DNA of 12,722 bases, taken from the NCBI GenBank assembly GCA_964600225.1, contig CAZRIT010000058.1, positions 1 through 12,722 on the forward strand, written 5' to 3'. Position 1 is the stretch's first letter. Each line of letters opens with the position of its first letter. Below, in pieces: positions 4,503 to 12,613 of the stretch. The stretch comes from CAZRIT01 sp964600225. GTDB taxonomy: Bacteria > Bacillota > Clostridia > Christensenellales > CAG-138. The notes beneath the pieces are model-generated. The model saw only the letters and a program-made list of their open reading frames with translations. It did not search any database and was not told where the DNA came from. The translations under genes were made by a program, and so were the position numbers.

Positions 4503-6893
4503 TTACTCGTCGTCCACCTTGATGCCCTTGAACAGCGCGGCCAGCGACGTGGTGGATTCCTGCACGGGCGGCAGCTCGTAATCGCCATCCTCGTTGTTGC
4601 GGCGGCGGCGATCGAAGCGATCCCTGCGCTCCCCGCTGTCGCTGTTGCTGCTGCGCTCGGGACGCGGCGCACCGGAGCTGCGCTGCACGCGCTGCGACTG
4701 CGTCTGCTCACGCTGCTGCTGCCGCTGCTCCTGACGCTCGGCGTACTGACGGTCGCGCTCGGCCTTTTCGGCCTCGAGCTTTTCGGCCAATTCGGGATCC
4801 TCCTCCAGCAGGGCTTCCCTGCGGCTGAGGCTGATGCGCTTGGCTTCGGGGTTGACCTCGAGCACCTTGCAGCGCACAACGTCGCCCACCTTGAGCTCAT
4901 CCTCCACCTTCGCAATGCGGCGCACGCCAACCTGCGAAATGTGGATGAGGCCGTCGATGGTGCTTTCCAGCGCCACGAACGCGCCAAACGGCACGATGCG
5001 CACAACCTTGCCCTCCACGACGGAGCCAACGGGGTATTTGCTGTCGGCCAGAGTCCAGGGCTTGGGCTGCAACTGCTTATAACCCAGGGAAACGCGCTCT
5101 TTCTCCACATCGACGTTGAGAATCAGCACTTCGATTTCCTGATTGATCTCAAACACATCCGAAGGATGCTTCACGCGGCCCCATGCCGCATCGGTCACAT
5201 GCACCAGGCCGTCGATGCCGCCGATATCGACAAACGCGCCGAAATCGGTAATGCGGCGGACAATGCCCTTGACCTTGCTGCCAACGACCAGCGCTTCCCA
5301 CTTGGCGCGCTTTTCGGCGGCGGCTTCGGCCAGCATGACCTGCTTTTGGGAGGCGACGATGCGCTTGCGCTGCTTGTCAACCTCCAAAACCTTCAAGCGC
5401 ATGGGCTTGCCCACAAAATCGCTGAGGTTTTCGATGTACTTAATGGATACCTGCGAAGCGGGGACGAACGCGCGGATGCCGTTGATATCGGCGATGATGC
5501 CGCCCTTGACGACTTCCTTGCCGACGGCCTCGAACACCTGCTCCTCGATATCCTCCTGGTTCATCAGGTCATCCCAAAGCTTTTTGGATTCGACGTTTTT
5601 GCGCGAAAGCAACACGTTGCCCTCGCCATCGTTGACCTTCATGACCTCCACGTCGATCTTGTCGCCCTCTTTGAACAGCTCCTCGGGCTTGGAATCGGCG
5701 TCGCTTGAGAATTCGTTTTTGGGGATGATGCCATCGGATTTGTAACCGACATTGACGTACACTTCGCCGTCCACAATTGAAAGCACGGTGCCTTCAATCA
5801 CCTGACCATTGTGGATGCGTGTCATCGTCTTTTCAAATGCCTGTGCAAATTCGGACGGTTCTTCCGCCTGCGCGGACGCGGGAGGGCAAGCCTCTTCCTC
5901 GACCTTAGCAGCTTCCTCGACGGTCTCGGGCTCGACCGCTGCGGCAGCCTCGATGGTTTCCACAACCGCTTCGACAGCTTCCTCGGCCATTTGGGGTGCT
6001 TCGTTTACGACGATTTCCTCAGCGGGAGCTACCGCTTCGATGGTCTCAATCGTCGTTTTTTCCAGTTCGCTCATTACTTGTAAAACCTCCCTAATCATCC
6101 AGTCCGGCGTAGATGCGCCCGCAACAATACCTATTATATCATCGGATTGCAAATTATCAAGAAAAAGTTTATCGATATTGTCGAGGCTGTATGTGTTTTT
6201 GCAATACTCGGCGCTCAGTTCCTTCAACTTGCCCGTGTTTGCGCTGTTGACGGAGCCCAGCACGAACACCTTCGTGCACCTTTTGGCGATTTCTGCCGCT
6301 TCATGCTGTCTTAGCCGCGTGGTATCGCACACGGTGTCGAACGCTTGCAGGTCGCCGACGCGCCGCCGCAGCGCATCCAGGATGCTTTGATAGCGCTCCG
6401 CAAGGAGCGTCGTTTGCGCCACCAGCGTGACATGCTCCGCTTGCGGCAGTTTGGCCACGTCCTCGGCCGAGGCGACAACATGCGCCCCGTCTCCTGCCCA
6501 GCCGCGGATGCCGATCACCTCGGGATGGTCGTATTTCCCCGCAATCACCACCGTGCGACCGCGCGCCGCCGCAGCCTGCGCAATGCGATGGATGCGTTTC
6601 ACAAACGGGCACGTTGCATCAATCAGCCGAATCCCGCGCGCCTCGCAATCCCGATACAGCTGCGGCGGCGCGCCGTGCGCGCGCACGATCAGCCGATCCC
6701 CCGCAGAAAGCGCGCGGATATCCTCCACGGGGATGACATTGCGGTTTTTAAGCCGCTCCACGACGGCATCGTTATGGATGATGGCGCCGTAGGTATAGAC
6801 CGTTACGGCCGTATCGGCAAGGGCTTCCGCCGTTTCCACGGCGCGCTTGACACCGAAACAGAACCCGCTGTGCCTGCCCAATAGGATGCGCAC
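4503..6893 (-). CDS. ispH: Fused 4-hydroxy-3-methylbut-2-enyl diphosphate reductase (IspH) and S1-domain protein
   Basis: 796 residues from a GTG at 6893, with GGAGG six bases upstream. Residues 1-275 are IspH, the last enzyme of the MEP pathway, which reduces HMBPP to IPP and DMAPP with a [4Fe-4S] cluster. Cluster cysteines: C12 (GFCFGV), C95 (DATCPFV), C189 (DTVCDTT). Substrate residues: H40, H73, H123, E125 (HPEV) and SVNSANTGKL (214-223). An acidic Glu/Ala linker (about 277-345) leads to four S1 RNA-binding domains near 362-431, 459-517, 538-606 and 622-691. The Gln/Arg/Asp-rich tail ends in LAALFKGIKVDDE. IspH-S1 fusions are known in Clostridia and this one is intact. A Shine-Dalgarno site at the junction may also allow the S1 part to be made alone. 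It ends the operon and is followed by a strong terminator. Confidence 0.95.
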   Translation of the reverse strand: MRILLGRHSGFCFGVKRAVETAEALADTAVTVYTYGAIIHNDAVVERLKNRNVIPVEDIRALSAGDRLIVRAHGAPPQLYRDCEARGIRLIDATCPFVKRIHRIAQAAAARGRTVVIAGKYDHPEVIGIRGWAGDGAHVVASAEDVAKLPQAEHVTLVAQTTLLAERYQSILDALRRRVGDLQAFDTVCDTTRLRQHEAAEIAKRCTKVFVLGSVNSANTGKLKELSAEYCKNTYSLDNIDKLFLDNLQSDDIIGIVAGASTPDWMIREVLQVMSELEKTTIETIEAVAPAEEIVVNEAPQMAEEAVEAVVETIEAAAAVEPETVEEAAKVEEEACPPASAQAEEPSEFAQAFEKTMTRIHNGQVIEGTVLSIVDGEVYVNVGYKSDGIIPKNEFSSDADSKPEELFKEGDKIDVEVMKVNDGEGNVLLSRKNVESKKLWDDLMNQEDIEEQVFEAVGKEVVKGGIIADINGIRAFVPASQVSIKYIENLSDFVGKPMRLKVLEVDKQRKRIVASQKQVMLAEAAAEKRAKWEALVVGSKVKGIVRRITDFGAFVDIGGIDGLVHVTDAAWGRVKHPSDVFEINQEIEVLILNVDVEKERVSLGYKQLQPKPWTLADSKYPVGSVVEGKVVRIVPFGAFVALESTIDGLIHISQVGVRRIAKVEDELKVGDVVRCKVLEVNPEAKRISLSRREALLEEDPELAEKLEAEKAERDRQYAERQEQRQQQREQTQSQRVQRSSGAPRPERSSNSDSGERRDRFDRRRRNNEDGDYELPPVQESTTSLAALFKGIKVDDE
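6074..6094 (-). promoter_or_regulatory. Internal ribosome binding site and start for an S1-only product
   Basis: Within the fusion gene the minus strand reads GGGAGG, eleven bases, then ATG at 6074 (codon 274, MSELEKTT). The site falls exactly between the last IspH motif (GASTPDW) and the acidic linker. Translation from here would give a 523-residue S1-type protein. Spacing is slightly long and use is unproven. Confidence 0.45.
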
Positions 6894-6896
6894 GCC

Positions 6897-7493
6897 CTAC
6901 CTCCTGCCTTCAAATACGTTCTTCAAGTCCATGATGCGATCCTCGAGCGCCAGCGTCACCGTATCGACCGCCCTTCCTTTATATTGGGCGGCGATGGCGT
7001 CGGCATCCATGGGCTCCCCCACGATCATGCGCACGCGCAGGCGCTTTTGCGCGGTCGGGTCGGCATAGATGGGAATGATGGGTACATGGCACCGAAGCGC
7101 CAGAAACGCCGCGCCCTTGTCAAACGCATCCAATTCCCCCGTCAGCGACCTGCGTCCTTCGGGGAATATGCCAAACACCCCGTCGCTTTCCAGCACCCGC
7201 ATGGCGTTGCGAATCGACGTAATCTCCATGTATCCGCGCCGCACGGGGAACGCGCCGAGCGCCGTCATGAGCATGCGGGACATTGGCTTTTCAAACAGTT
7301 CGGGTTTGGCCATATAGCGGATGATGCGCGGGCACGTCAGCATAATAAACGCAGGGTCGGTCAATGAAAAATGATTGGCGGCAATGATGGCGGGGCCCGA
7401 AAAGAACAGATGCCTCCACCCGACGATCCGTGGCCGAAACAGCAGCCAGACCGGCAGCGTCAGCAGCAGCTTGACCAACCCCTGCAGCAGCAT
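6897..7493 (-). CDS. plsC: 1-acyl-sn-glycerol-3-phosphate acyltransferase
   Basis: 198 residues, a short but complete PlsC/LPLAT. It transfers an acyl chain to lysophosphatidic acid to make phosphatidic acid at the inner face of the membrane. Motif I is N40-H41-F-S-L-T-D46 (the catalytic HxxxxD), the second substrate motif is FPEGRRS (110-116), and the last block is VPIIPIY (137-143). A hydrophobic N-terminus (about 3-19) anchors it to the membrane. ATG at 7493 directly follows the cmk stop codon (TAAATG), with an AGGGGG ribosome site inside the cmk end. Its last codons AGG AGG and stop TAG form the ribosome site for ispH, so all three genes are probably translationally coupled. Confidence 0.93.
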   Translation of the reverse strand: MLLQGLVKLLLTLPVWLLFRPRIVGWRHLFFSGPAIIAANHFSLTDPAFIMLTCPRIIRYMAKPELFEKPMSRMLMTALGAFPVRRGYMEITSIRNAMRVLESDGVFGIFPEGRRSLTGELDAFDKGAAFLALRCHVPIIPIYADPTAQKRLRVRMIVGEPMDADAIAAQYKGRAVDTVTLALEDRIMDLKNVFEGRR

Positions 7494-8177
7494 TTACGCC
7501 CCCTGCCGCCTGTCGTTGACGGCGCGAATGACAGCCTCGGTGGCTTCCGCAATCGACAGCTCGCTGGTATCAATCAAAAGCGCGTCGGGCGCAACGGTCA
7601 ATGGCATATAAGCGCGCGTGCTGTCGTTGTGATCGCGGCGGAGGATATCCGCCAGCACCGCCTCCATGGTGGCCGTCGTGTCGCCGCGTTCTCTTAGCTC
7701 ATTGAGCCGCCTGGCTGCGCGCACCTCGGGCGAGGCGGTGACGTAAAACTTGTATTTCGTATCGGGCAGCACGTTGGTGGTGATATCGCGGCCGTCCATG
7801 ACCACAGCGTAATCGTCGCCCACCTTGCGCTGCAGGGCGGCCAGCTTTTTGCGCACGCACGGATGCACGCCCACGGCGGATGCGCCCATGGCAAGCGCGC
7901 TCGTGCGGAGCCGATCGGTCACGTCCTCGCCGTTGAGGAATACCTTCTGCCCCATCTCATCAAACCGCACCGTGATATCCGCGCCGTCGACGATGCCCGC
8001 CATGGCGTCCCCGTCCGTCGGGGCAACGCCCATTTGCTCGGCATACAGCGCCATGGCGCGGTACATCGCGCCCGTATCCAGATAGCGGATGCCAAGGCGC
8101 TTGGCAATCGCCTTTGCCACGGTGCTTTTGCCCGCACCTGCGGGGCCGTCGATGGCAATGCGCAGTCGTTCTTCCAT
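7494..8177 (-). CDS. cmk: Cytidylate kinase
   Basis: 227 residues, normal for the short bacterial type. It phosphorylates CMP and dCMP with ATP in the cytoplasm. Motifs: P-loop GPAGAGKST (11-19), LDTGAMYRA (33-41), RTSALAMGASAVGVHPCVRK (91-110) for CMP binding, VMDGRDI (127-133), and the lid region with RDHNDSTRAYMPL (181-193) and IDTSELS (202-208). The usual GRDIGT reads GRDITT here, a small departure from what I remember of the family. The start at 8177 was chosen because GGGAGGAG lies about eight bases upstream; an in-frame ATG at 8219 lies inside the preceding gene and is not needed. One base separates this ATG from the upstream stop. Confidence 0.95.
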   Translation of the reverse strand: MEERLRIAIDGPAGAGKSTVAKAIAKRLGIRYLDTGAMYRAMALYAEQMGVAPTDGDAMAGIVDGADITVRFDEMGQKVFLNGEDVTDRLRTSALAMGASAVGVHPCVRKKLAALQRKVGDDYAVVMDGRDITTNVLPDTKYKFYVTASPEVRAARRLNELRERGDTTATMEAVLADILRRDHNDSTRAYMPLTVAPDALLIDTSELSIAEATEAVIRAVNDRRQGA

Positions 8178-8178
8178 A

Positions 8179-9393
8179 TTATATGCTCCTCCCGGCCAAT
8201 ACGCCCGTAGAATAGGCAATTTGCAGATTATAACCGCCCGTCAGCGCGTCCACGTCGATCACCTCGCCCGCAAAGTACAGCCCCTGCACGCGCTTGGACG
8301 CCATGGTGGAAGCGTCGATCTCGCGCACGGGGATGCCGCCGCGGGTAATGATGGCCTCCGCAAGCGGCCTTGCGCCCAAAACATGCAGCCCGGTTCCCTT
8401 GAGCGTTTCCACCAGCCGCTGCCGCATCGCCCTGGTCAGTTCCCCGACGGGCAGCCGTTCCGAAATATCCGCAAGCGACAGCGTGACGGCCAAAAGCCTG
8501 GTCGGCAGCAGCGCGTGCAGCGCGGCGCCCACGGATTTTTTGGCGTTGTCGGCAAGATCCCTTAAAAGCCTTGCATCCAACTGCTCACGGGTCAAGGCGG
8601 GTTTGTAATCGATGGAAAGCTCCACGCCCGCGGGGGCTTCAGCAATCATGCCCGATAGCGTCAGCACCATCGGCCCCGATACGCCAAAGTGCGTAAACAG
8701 CATTTCGCCGCGTTCCAGGAAAATGCGTTTGCCGTTTCGAAACGCCGAAAGCTCCGCATTTTTGAGCGATACGCCCATCAGCTCCGCAGGCCACGCCTCC
8801 TCGGTCACCAGCGGTACAAGCGACGGCACGGGCGTCTGCACGCCGTGCCCCAGCTTTTCGGCAAACCGATAGCCATCGCCCGTGGAGCCCGTTTGCGGAT
8901 AGGATGCGCCGCCCGTAGCGATCACAACCGCGTCGCAGGGGAACGCGCCCTCCGCCGTTTCAATGCCCGTAACGCGGTCCTCCTCGGCCAAAATGCGTTC
9001 CACGGCCGTGTTGAGGCGCACGGTCACGCCTGCGCTATGCACATGGCGTTGCAGGGCGGCCAGCACATCGGAGGAATGATCGGATACGGGGAACACGCGC
9101 CCGCCGCGCTCGGTCTTGAGCGGCACGCCGTTTTCCTCCATCAAAGCCATGATATCGCGGTTATCAAACGCGGCCAGCGCGCTGTACAAAAACCTGGGGT
9201 TGTGCACCACATTGGCAAAAAAGCCGTCCGCATCGGCGATATTGGTCAGGTTGCAGCGGCCCTTGCCCGTGAGAAAGAGCTTTTTGCCAAGCTTTTCATT
9301 CTTTTCAAACAGCGTGACGGCATGCCCGTTTCCGCTTGCCGCAGCCGCCGCCATCATGCCCGCGGGGCCGCCGCCGATGACCGCAACGATCAT
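8179..9393 (-). CDS. HI0933/YhiN-family FAD-dependent flavoprotein (BaiN-like)
   Basis: 404 residues, typical for the family. ATG at 9393 has AAGGAG five bases upstream; the frame is open further upstream, but that part is antisense-style noise over surE. Motifs: dinucleotide-binding VIGGGPAGMMAA (5-16), the family signature FEKNEKLGKKLFLTGKGRCN (29-48), ATGGASYPQTGSTGDGYRFA (159-178), MLFTHFGVSGPMVL (231-244), and the C-terminal FAD contact LYFAGEVIDVDALTGGYNLQ (372-391). These proteins bind FAD and probably NAD(P)H; the physiological substrate is mostly unknown, and a bile acid reductase role has been reported for a relative, which does not follow here. It sits between surE (53 bases before) and cmk (one base after). 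Confidence 0.93.
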   Translation of the reverse strand: MIVAVIGGGPAGMMAAAAASGNGHAVTLFEKNEKLGKKLFLTGKGRCNLTNIADADGFFANVVHNPRFLYSALAAFDNRDIMALMEENGVPLKTERGGRVFPVSDHSSDVLAALQRHVHSAGVTVRLNTAVERILAEEDRVTGIETAEGAFPCDAVVIATGGASYPQTGSTGDGYRFAEKLGHGVQTPVPSLVPLVTEEAWPAELMGVSLKNAELSAFRNGKRIFLERGEMLFTHFGVSGPMVLTLSGMIAEAPAGVELSIDYKPALTREQLDARLLRDLADNAKKSVGAALHALLPTRLLAVTLSLADISERLPVGELTRAMRQRLVETLKGTGLHVLGARPLAEAIITRGGIPVREIDASTMASKRVQGLYFAGEVIDVDALTGGYNLQIAYSTGVLAGRSI

Positions 9394-9446
9394 ATGCGCT
9401 CCTTCAAGTTTCCCGTCCGTTTGGCCTGTCCAACGGCCTGCCGCAT

Positions 9447-10202
9447 TCAAAAATCGGCGATATCCAGCGTTTCCATGCACCGATAATCGGTCAAATCGTA
9501 CATCAATGGCGTCAACGCCACAAAGCCCTCCTGCACAAGCGTTTCGTCCGTTACGCCCGCTTCCTTGGTCACGGTGCGCTGCCTGGGCATCCAGTAGTAC
9601 GGCCTGCCCACAGGATCGGTACGCTCGATATATTCCAGCGCATACGCGGCAATGCCCGTGCGCGCCATGCGCACGCCCCGTATGCTTTCCATCGGCAGAT
9701 CGGGCACGTTGACGTTGAGCACCGTGCCAAACCGCACGGGGCTGTTGCATAAAAAGTCCGCCACACGCAGCGCCATCCGCGCCGCCGTTTCGTAGTGCGC
9801 GGGCGTGAACGAGCAGGTCGATATGGCCGCCGCACGGCAGCCCTGCAGTGCAGCCTCGTGCGCGGCGCCCACGGTGCCCGAGTACAGCACGTCCGTGCCG
9901 AGGTTCGGCCCGCGGTTGATGCCCGAAATCACCACATCGGGCTGCGGGAACAGATTCCCCAGTGCAAGACGCACGCAGTCTACGGGCGTACCGCTGACGG
10001 CATATGCCTTGACGTTCTCCAGCCCGTGCAGCGTGGTTGGCGTTGCGCGCAGCGGCGCGTACAGCGTCATGCTGCGGCTCACCGCGCTGCGCTCGGTATC
10101 GGGCGCGGCGATATACACCTCATGTTCCTTGCTCAGCACGCTCGCCAGCGTGCGCAGGCCCTCGGCCTGTATGCCATCGTCGTTTGCCAGCAGAATCCTC
10201 AT
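9447..10202 (-). CDS. surE: 5'/3'-nucleotidase SurE
   Basis: 251 residues, a normal length. SurE is a metal-dependent phosphatase acting on nucleoside monophosphates and short polyphosphates. The N-terminal ILLANDDGIQAEG supplies metal ligands D8 and D9; S39 (APDTERSA) and N96 (SGINRGPN) complete the known set. SGTPVDCVRLAL (70-81) and VLYSGTVGAAHEAALQG (105-121) are also hallmark segments. ATG at 10202 has CGGAG about seven bases upstream. Start codons further upstream lie before the promoter found at 10231-10259, so they are excluded. First gene of the five-gene operon. Confidence 0.95.
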   Translation of the reverse strand: MRILLANDDGIQAEGLRTLASVLSKEHEVYIAAPDTERSAVSRSMTLYAPLRATPTTLHGLENVKAYAVSGTPVDCVRLALGNLFPQPDVVISGINRGPNLGTDVLYSGTVGAAHEAALQGCRAAAISTCSFTPAHYETAARMALRVADFLCNSPVRFGTVLNVNVPDLPMESIRGVRMARTGIAAYALEYIERTDPVGRPYYWMPRQRTVTKEAGVTDETLVQEGFVALTPLMYDLTDYRCMETLDIADF

Positions 10203-10230
10203 GCATGATCTCCGTTCCATAATGAATCGT

Positions 10231-10259
10231 ATTATAGCACAGTCGGCCGCCATTTTCCA
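10231..10259 (-). promoter_or_regulatory. Promoter of the surE to ispH-S1 operon
   Basis: The minus strand reads TGGAAA (10259-10254), a 17-base spacer, and TATAAT (10236-10231). The spacer ends in TGC, so the -10 is also extended. Transcription would start near 10224, leaving a short leader of about 22 bases. Confidence 0.8.
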
Positions 10260-10281
10260 CATGAAATGCGCAACAAGGCCG

Positions 10282-12516
10282 TCAGAACAGCCATCCGCCG
10301 AGCATGCGCACCAACAACGTCATCAGATACGCCGTCATCAACTGGTAGCAGATCATAAACGCCGTGAGTCCCACGCTCTTCATCTCCCGCCGCATGGTCG
10401 CCACCGCCGCAATGCACGGCACATACAGCAGCACAAACAGCAAAAAGCAGTATGCATCCATGGCGTTCAACCCCTGCATCCACGCCGCCGCGCCCACGGG
10501 CGCAAGCAGCGTCAGCGTGGAAACCACCGCCTCCTTGGCAATCACCCCCGTCAACAGCGCAACCGCCATCTGCCAGCATCCAAACCCCAGCGGGGCAAGC
10601 AACGGCGCGAGCATTGTGCCCAGGCGGCCCAGCATGCTCTGCTGCGGCGCAGACACCACGCTTAGCGCGACGTCGTAGCGCATCAGAACCCACAGCACCG
10701 CGTTCATCAGGCAGATGACCGTGCCCGCGCGCTTGAGGAAATGCTCCAGCCGTTGCCCCACATGCTGCAAGGTATTGTTCCACGTCGGCAGCCGATACGG
10801 CGGCAGCTCCATCACAAACGGCGCGTCGTCGCCCGCAAAGAGGGTTTTGTTGAACAGCAGGCCCGTCGCCGCGCCCGTCATCAGCCCGATGCAATAGAGG
10901 CTTAGCACGATCAGTCCCCGCGCATGCGGAAAGAACGCGGACGCCACCATGCCATAGACAGGCAGCTTGGCCGAGCAGCTGACAAACGGCAGCAGTAATA
11001 TCGTCATGTTGCGATCCTTTTGATCCTCAATGGTGCGCGCGCTCATGGCCGCGGGCACCGTGCACCCCATCCCCATGAGCATGGGGATGAACGACTTGCC
11101 CGAAAGCCCGAAGCGCCTGAGCACCCGATCCATCAAAAAGGCGGTGCGCGCCATGTAGCCGCTGTCCTCCAGCAGCGACAGCAGCAAAAACAGAATCGCA
11201 ATCTGCGGCAAAAACGTTACCACCGCGCCTGCGCCCGCAAGCAACCCGTCGCACGCGAGGCCAATGAGCCAATCGGGCGCGCGCTGTCCCGTCAGCAGCA
11301 GCCTTGCCCACGGAATCAGGTATTGCGTCACCATCCGTTCCGCGCCGTCCGACAGCCAGCTCCCCACGGTATCGAAGGTGAACAGGAATATGATTCCCAT
11401 CACCATTAGGAATATCGGAATGCCGAGGAAGCGGTTGAGCAGCACCGCGTCGATGCGGTCGGAACGCGTTTTGCCGCCGACGGGACGCTGCCGCACGGCT
11501 GCGCGGCAAATGCCTGCAATGGTTCGGTAGCGACGCTCGGTCTGCAGCGCCTGCCGCTCGGTCCAGGCGTCTTCGGCAGCCTCACGCTGCGTGCCGCGCC
11601 GTTCGGCCTTTTCGCGCGGGGCGCTCTCCGCCAGCCGCACGCAGCGTTCGATCAGCGTTTCCACGCCCGCCCCCGTGCGCGCCGAGATCGGCACAATCGG
11701 GATGCCCAGCCTGCCCGACAGCGCAGCCACGTCGATATCGATGCCCAGCCGCGCGGTTTCGTCCATCATATTCAGCGCCATGACGATGGGCAGCCCCAGC
11801 TCCCGCAGCTGCAAGGTCAGGTAGAGGTTGCGCTCCAGGTTGGTGGCGTCCACAATGTTGACCACCACGTCGGCGCCTGCCGACAGGATGTAATCCTTTG
11901 CTGCCCGCTCCTCCTCCGAGCATGCCGACATGGCATAGATGCCCGGCAGATCCGCCACAATCAGCATGCGTTCGAACGCCCGCACACGCCGCTCCCTGAT
12001 CTCCACCGTCACCCCGGGACGGTTGCCGACATGCTCCTTTGCGCCCGTCACGGCGTTGAACAGGGTGGTCTTGCCCGCGTTGGGGTTGCCGATGAGCGCA
12101 AGGCGCACGGGCGCGTCGATGCGCCGCGCGGCTGCCTTTCTCGGCGTTTTCCGTCGTGCTGCGCACGCCCCGCAGCCCAAATCGGCACAGGTATTTGTGA
12201 AGGCGTCCGCGCTCCGTGCCGCGGACGCATCCCATTGCTGCCCCCGCGCCCGCTCTGCGCGCAGCACAGCGTTTGGCGGCGCCGCTGCCCGCAGCTTTTT
12301 GACCGTGATGCGCCTGGCGTCGTCGCGGCGGATGGCCAGCATATAGCCGCGCAGCGCGATCTCGATGGGATCGCCCAGCGGCGCAACGCGCTGAACGGTC
12401 ACCTGCGTTTCGGGCGTAATGCCCATTTCAAGAAAGCGCCGCTGCCGTCTGGCGCTGTCCGCCGCAACGGTGCGCACGGTGCCGCTTTCGCCCGCTTTCA
12501 AATCATCCAGCGTCAA
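10282..12516 (-). CDS. feoB: Ferrous iron transporter FeoA-FeoB fusion
   Basis: 744 residues if started at TTG 12516, which gives the typical FeoA opening MTLDDLKAGESGTV and has AGGGGG nine bases upstream. FeoA (SH3-like) covers about 1-73. A linker with C110, C115, C118 leads to the G domain: GNPNAGKTT (143-151), DLPG (189-192), NMMD (249-252), SAR (278-280). The membrane domain starts near 360 and holds the two gate motifs: FLPQIAILF with LLEDSGYMAR (435-457) and FVSCSAKLPVYG (511-522). GCTVPA (484-489) and GVIAKEAVVSTL (657-668) are also present. FeoB imports Fe(II) across the cytoplasmic membrane and FeoA is an accessory part. An ATG at 12564 in the same frame is an alternative start without a clear ribosome site. 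No convincing terminator follows. Confidence 0.95.
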   Translation of the reverse strand: MTLDDLKAGESGTVRTVAADSARRQRRFLEMGITPETQVTVQRVAPLGDPIEIALRGYMLAIRRDDARRITVKKLRAAAPPNAVLRAERARGQQWDASAARSADAFTNTCADLGCGACAARRKTPRKAAARRIDAPVRLALIGNPNAGKTTLFNAVTGAKEHVGNRPGVTVEIRERRVRAFERMLIVADLPGIYAMSACSEEERAAKDYILSAGADVVVNIVDATNLERNLYLTLQLRELGLPIVMALNMMDETARLGIDIDVAALSGRLGIPIVPISARTGAGVETLIERCVRLAESAPREKAERRGTQREAAEDAWTERQALQTERRYRTIAGICRAAVRQRPVGGKTRSDRIDAVLLNRFLGIPIFLMVMGIIFLFTFDTVGSWLSDGAERMVTQYLIPWARLLLTGQRAPDWLIGLACDGLLAGAGAVVTFLPQIAILFLLLSLLEDSGYMARTAFLMDRVLRRFGLSGKSFIPMLMGMGCTVPAAMSARTIEDQKDRNMTILLLPFVSCSAKLPVYGMVASAFFPHARGLIVLSLYCIGLMTGAATGLLFNKTLFAGDDAPFVMELPPYRLPTWNNTLQHVGQRLEHFLKRAGTVICLMNAVLWVLMRYDVALSVVSAPQQSMLGRLGTMLAPLLAPLGFGCWQMAVALLTGVIAKEAVVSTLTLLAPVGAAAWMQGLNAMDAYCFLLFVLLYVPCIAAVATMRREMKSVGLTAFMICYQLMTAYLMTLLVRMLGGWLF

Positions 12517-12575
12517 GGCTCCCCGCCCCCTTCCCGATGCCGATCCCAAGGACACAGCGTACATTGTTGCATATG

Positions 12576-12607
12576 AAAAACGCCCGCACGATATGCCGTG
12601 CAGGCGT
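12576..12607 (-). terminator. Terminator-like hairpin upstream of the feoA-feoB start
   Basis: Bases 12580-12590 pair with 12597-12607. The one imperfect pair is a G-U only in minus-strand RNA, and TTTTT follows on that strand, so the hairpin is oriented minus. It either ends a minus-strand gene lying beyond the window or acts as an attenuator in the feoAB leader. Confidence 0.65.
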
Positions 12608-12613
12608 AAAAGC

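Noticed and set aside
4497..5708. A 403-codon open frame on the plus strand opposite the S1 domains
   Set aside because: It is antisense to a clearly recognised gene, has repetitive Leu/His/Asp-rich content and no ribosome site; a mirror of GC-rich coding sequence.
9394..9750. N-terminal extension of the flavoprotein frame
   Set aside because: It overlaps surE in another frame, while the family N-terminus and AAGGAG fix the start at 9393.
10203..10262. Earlier surE starts
   Set aside because: They precede or overlap the -10/-35 of the operon and lack ribosome sites; the NDDG motif fits the start at 10202.
10263..10281. Possible terminator after feoB
   Set aside because: Only a weak imperfect hairpin without a T run is present between the feoB stop and the surE promoter.
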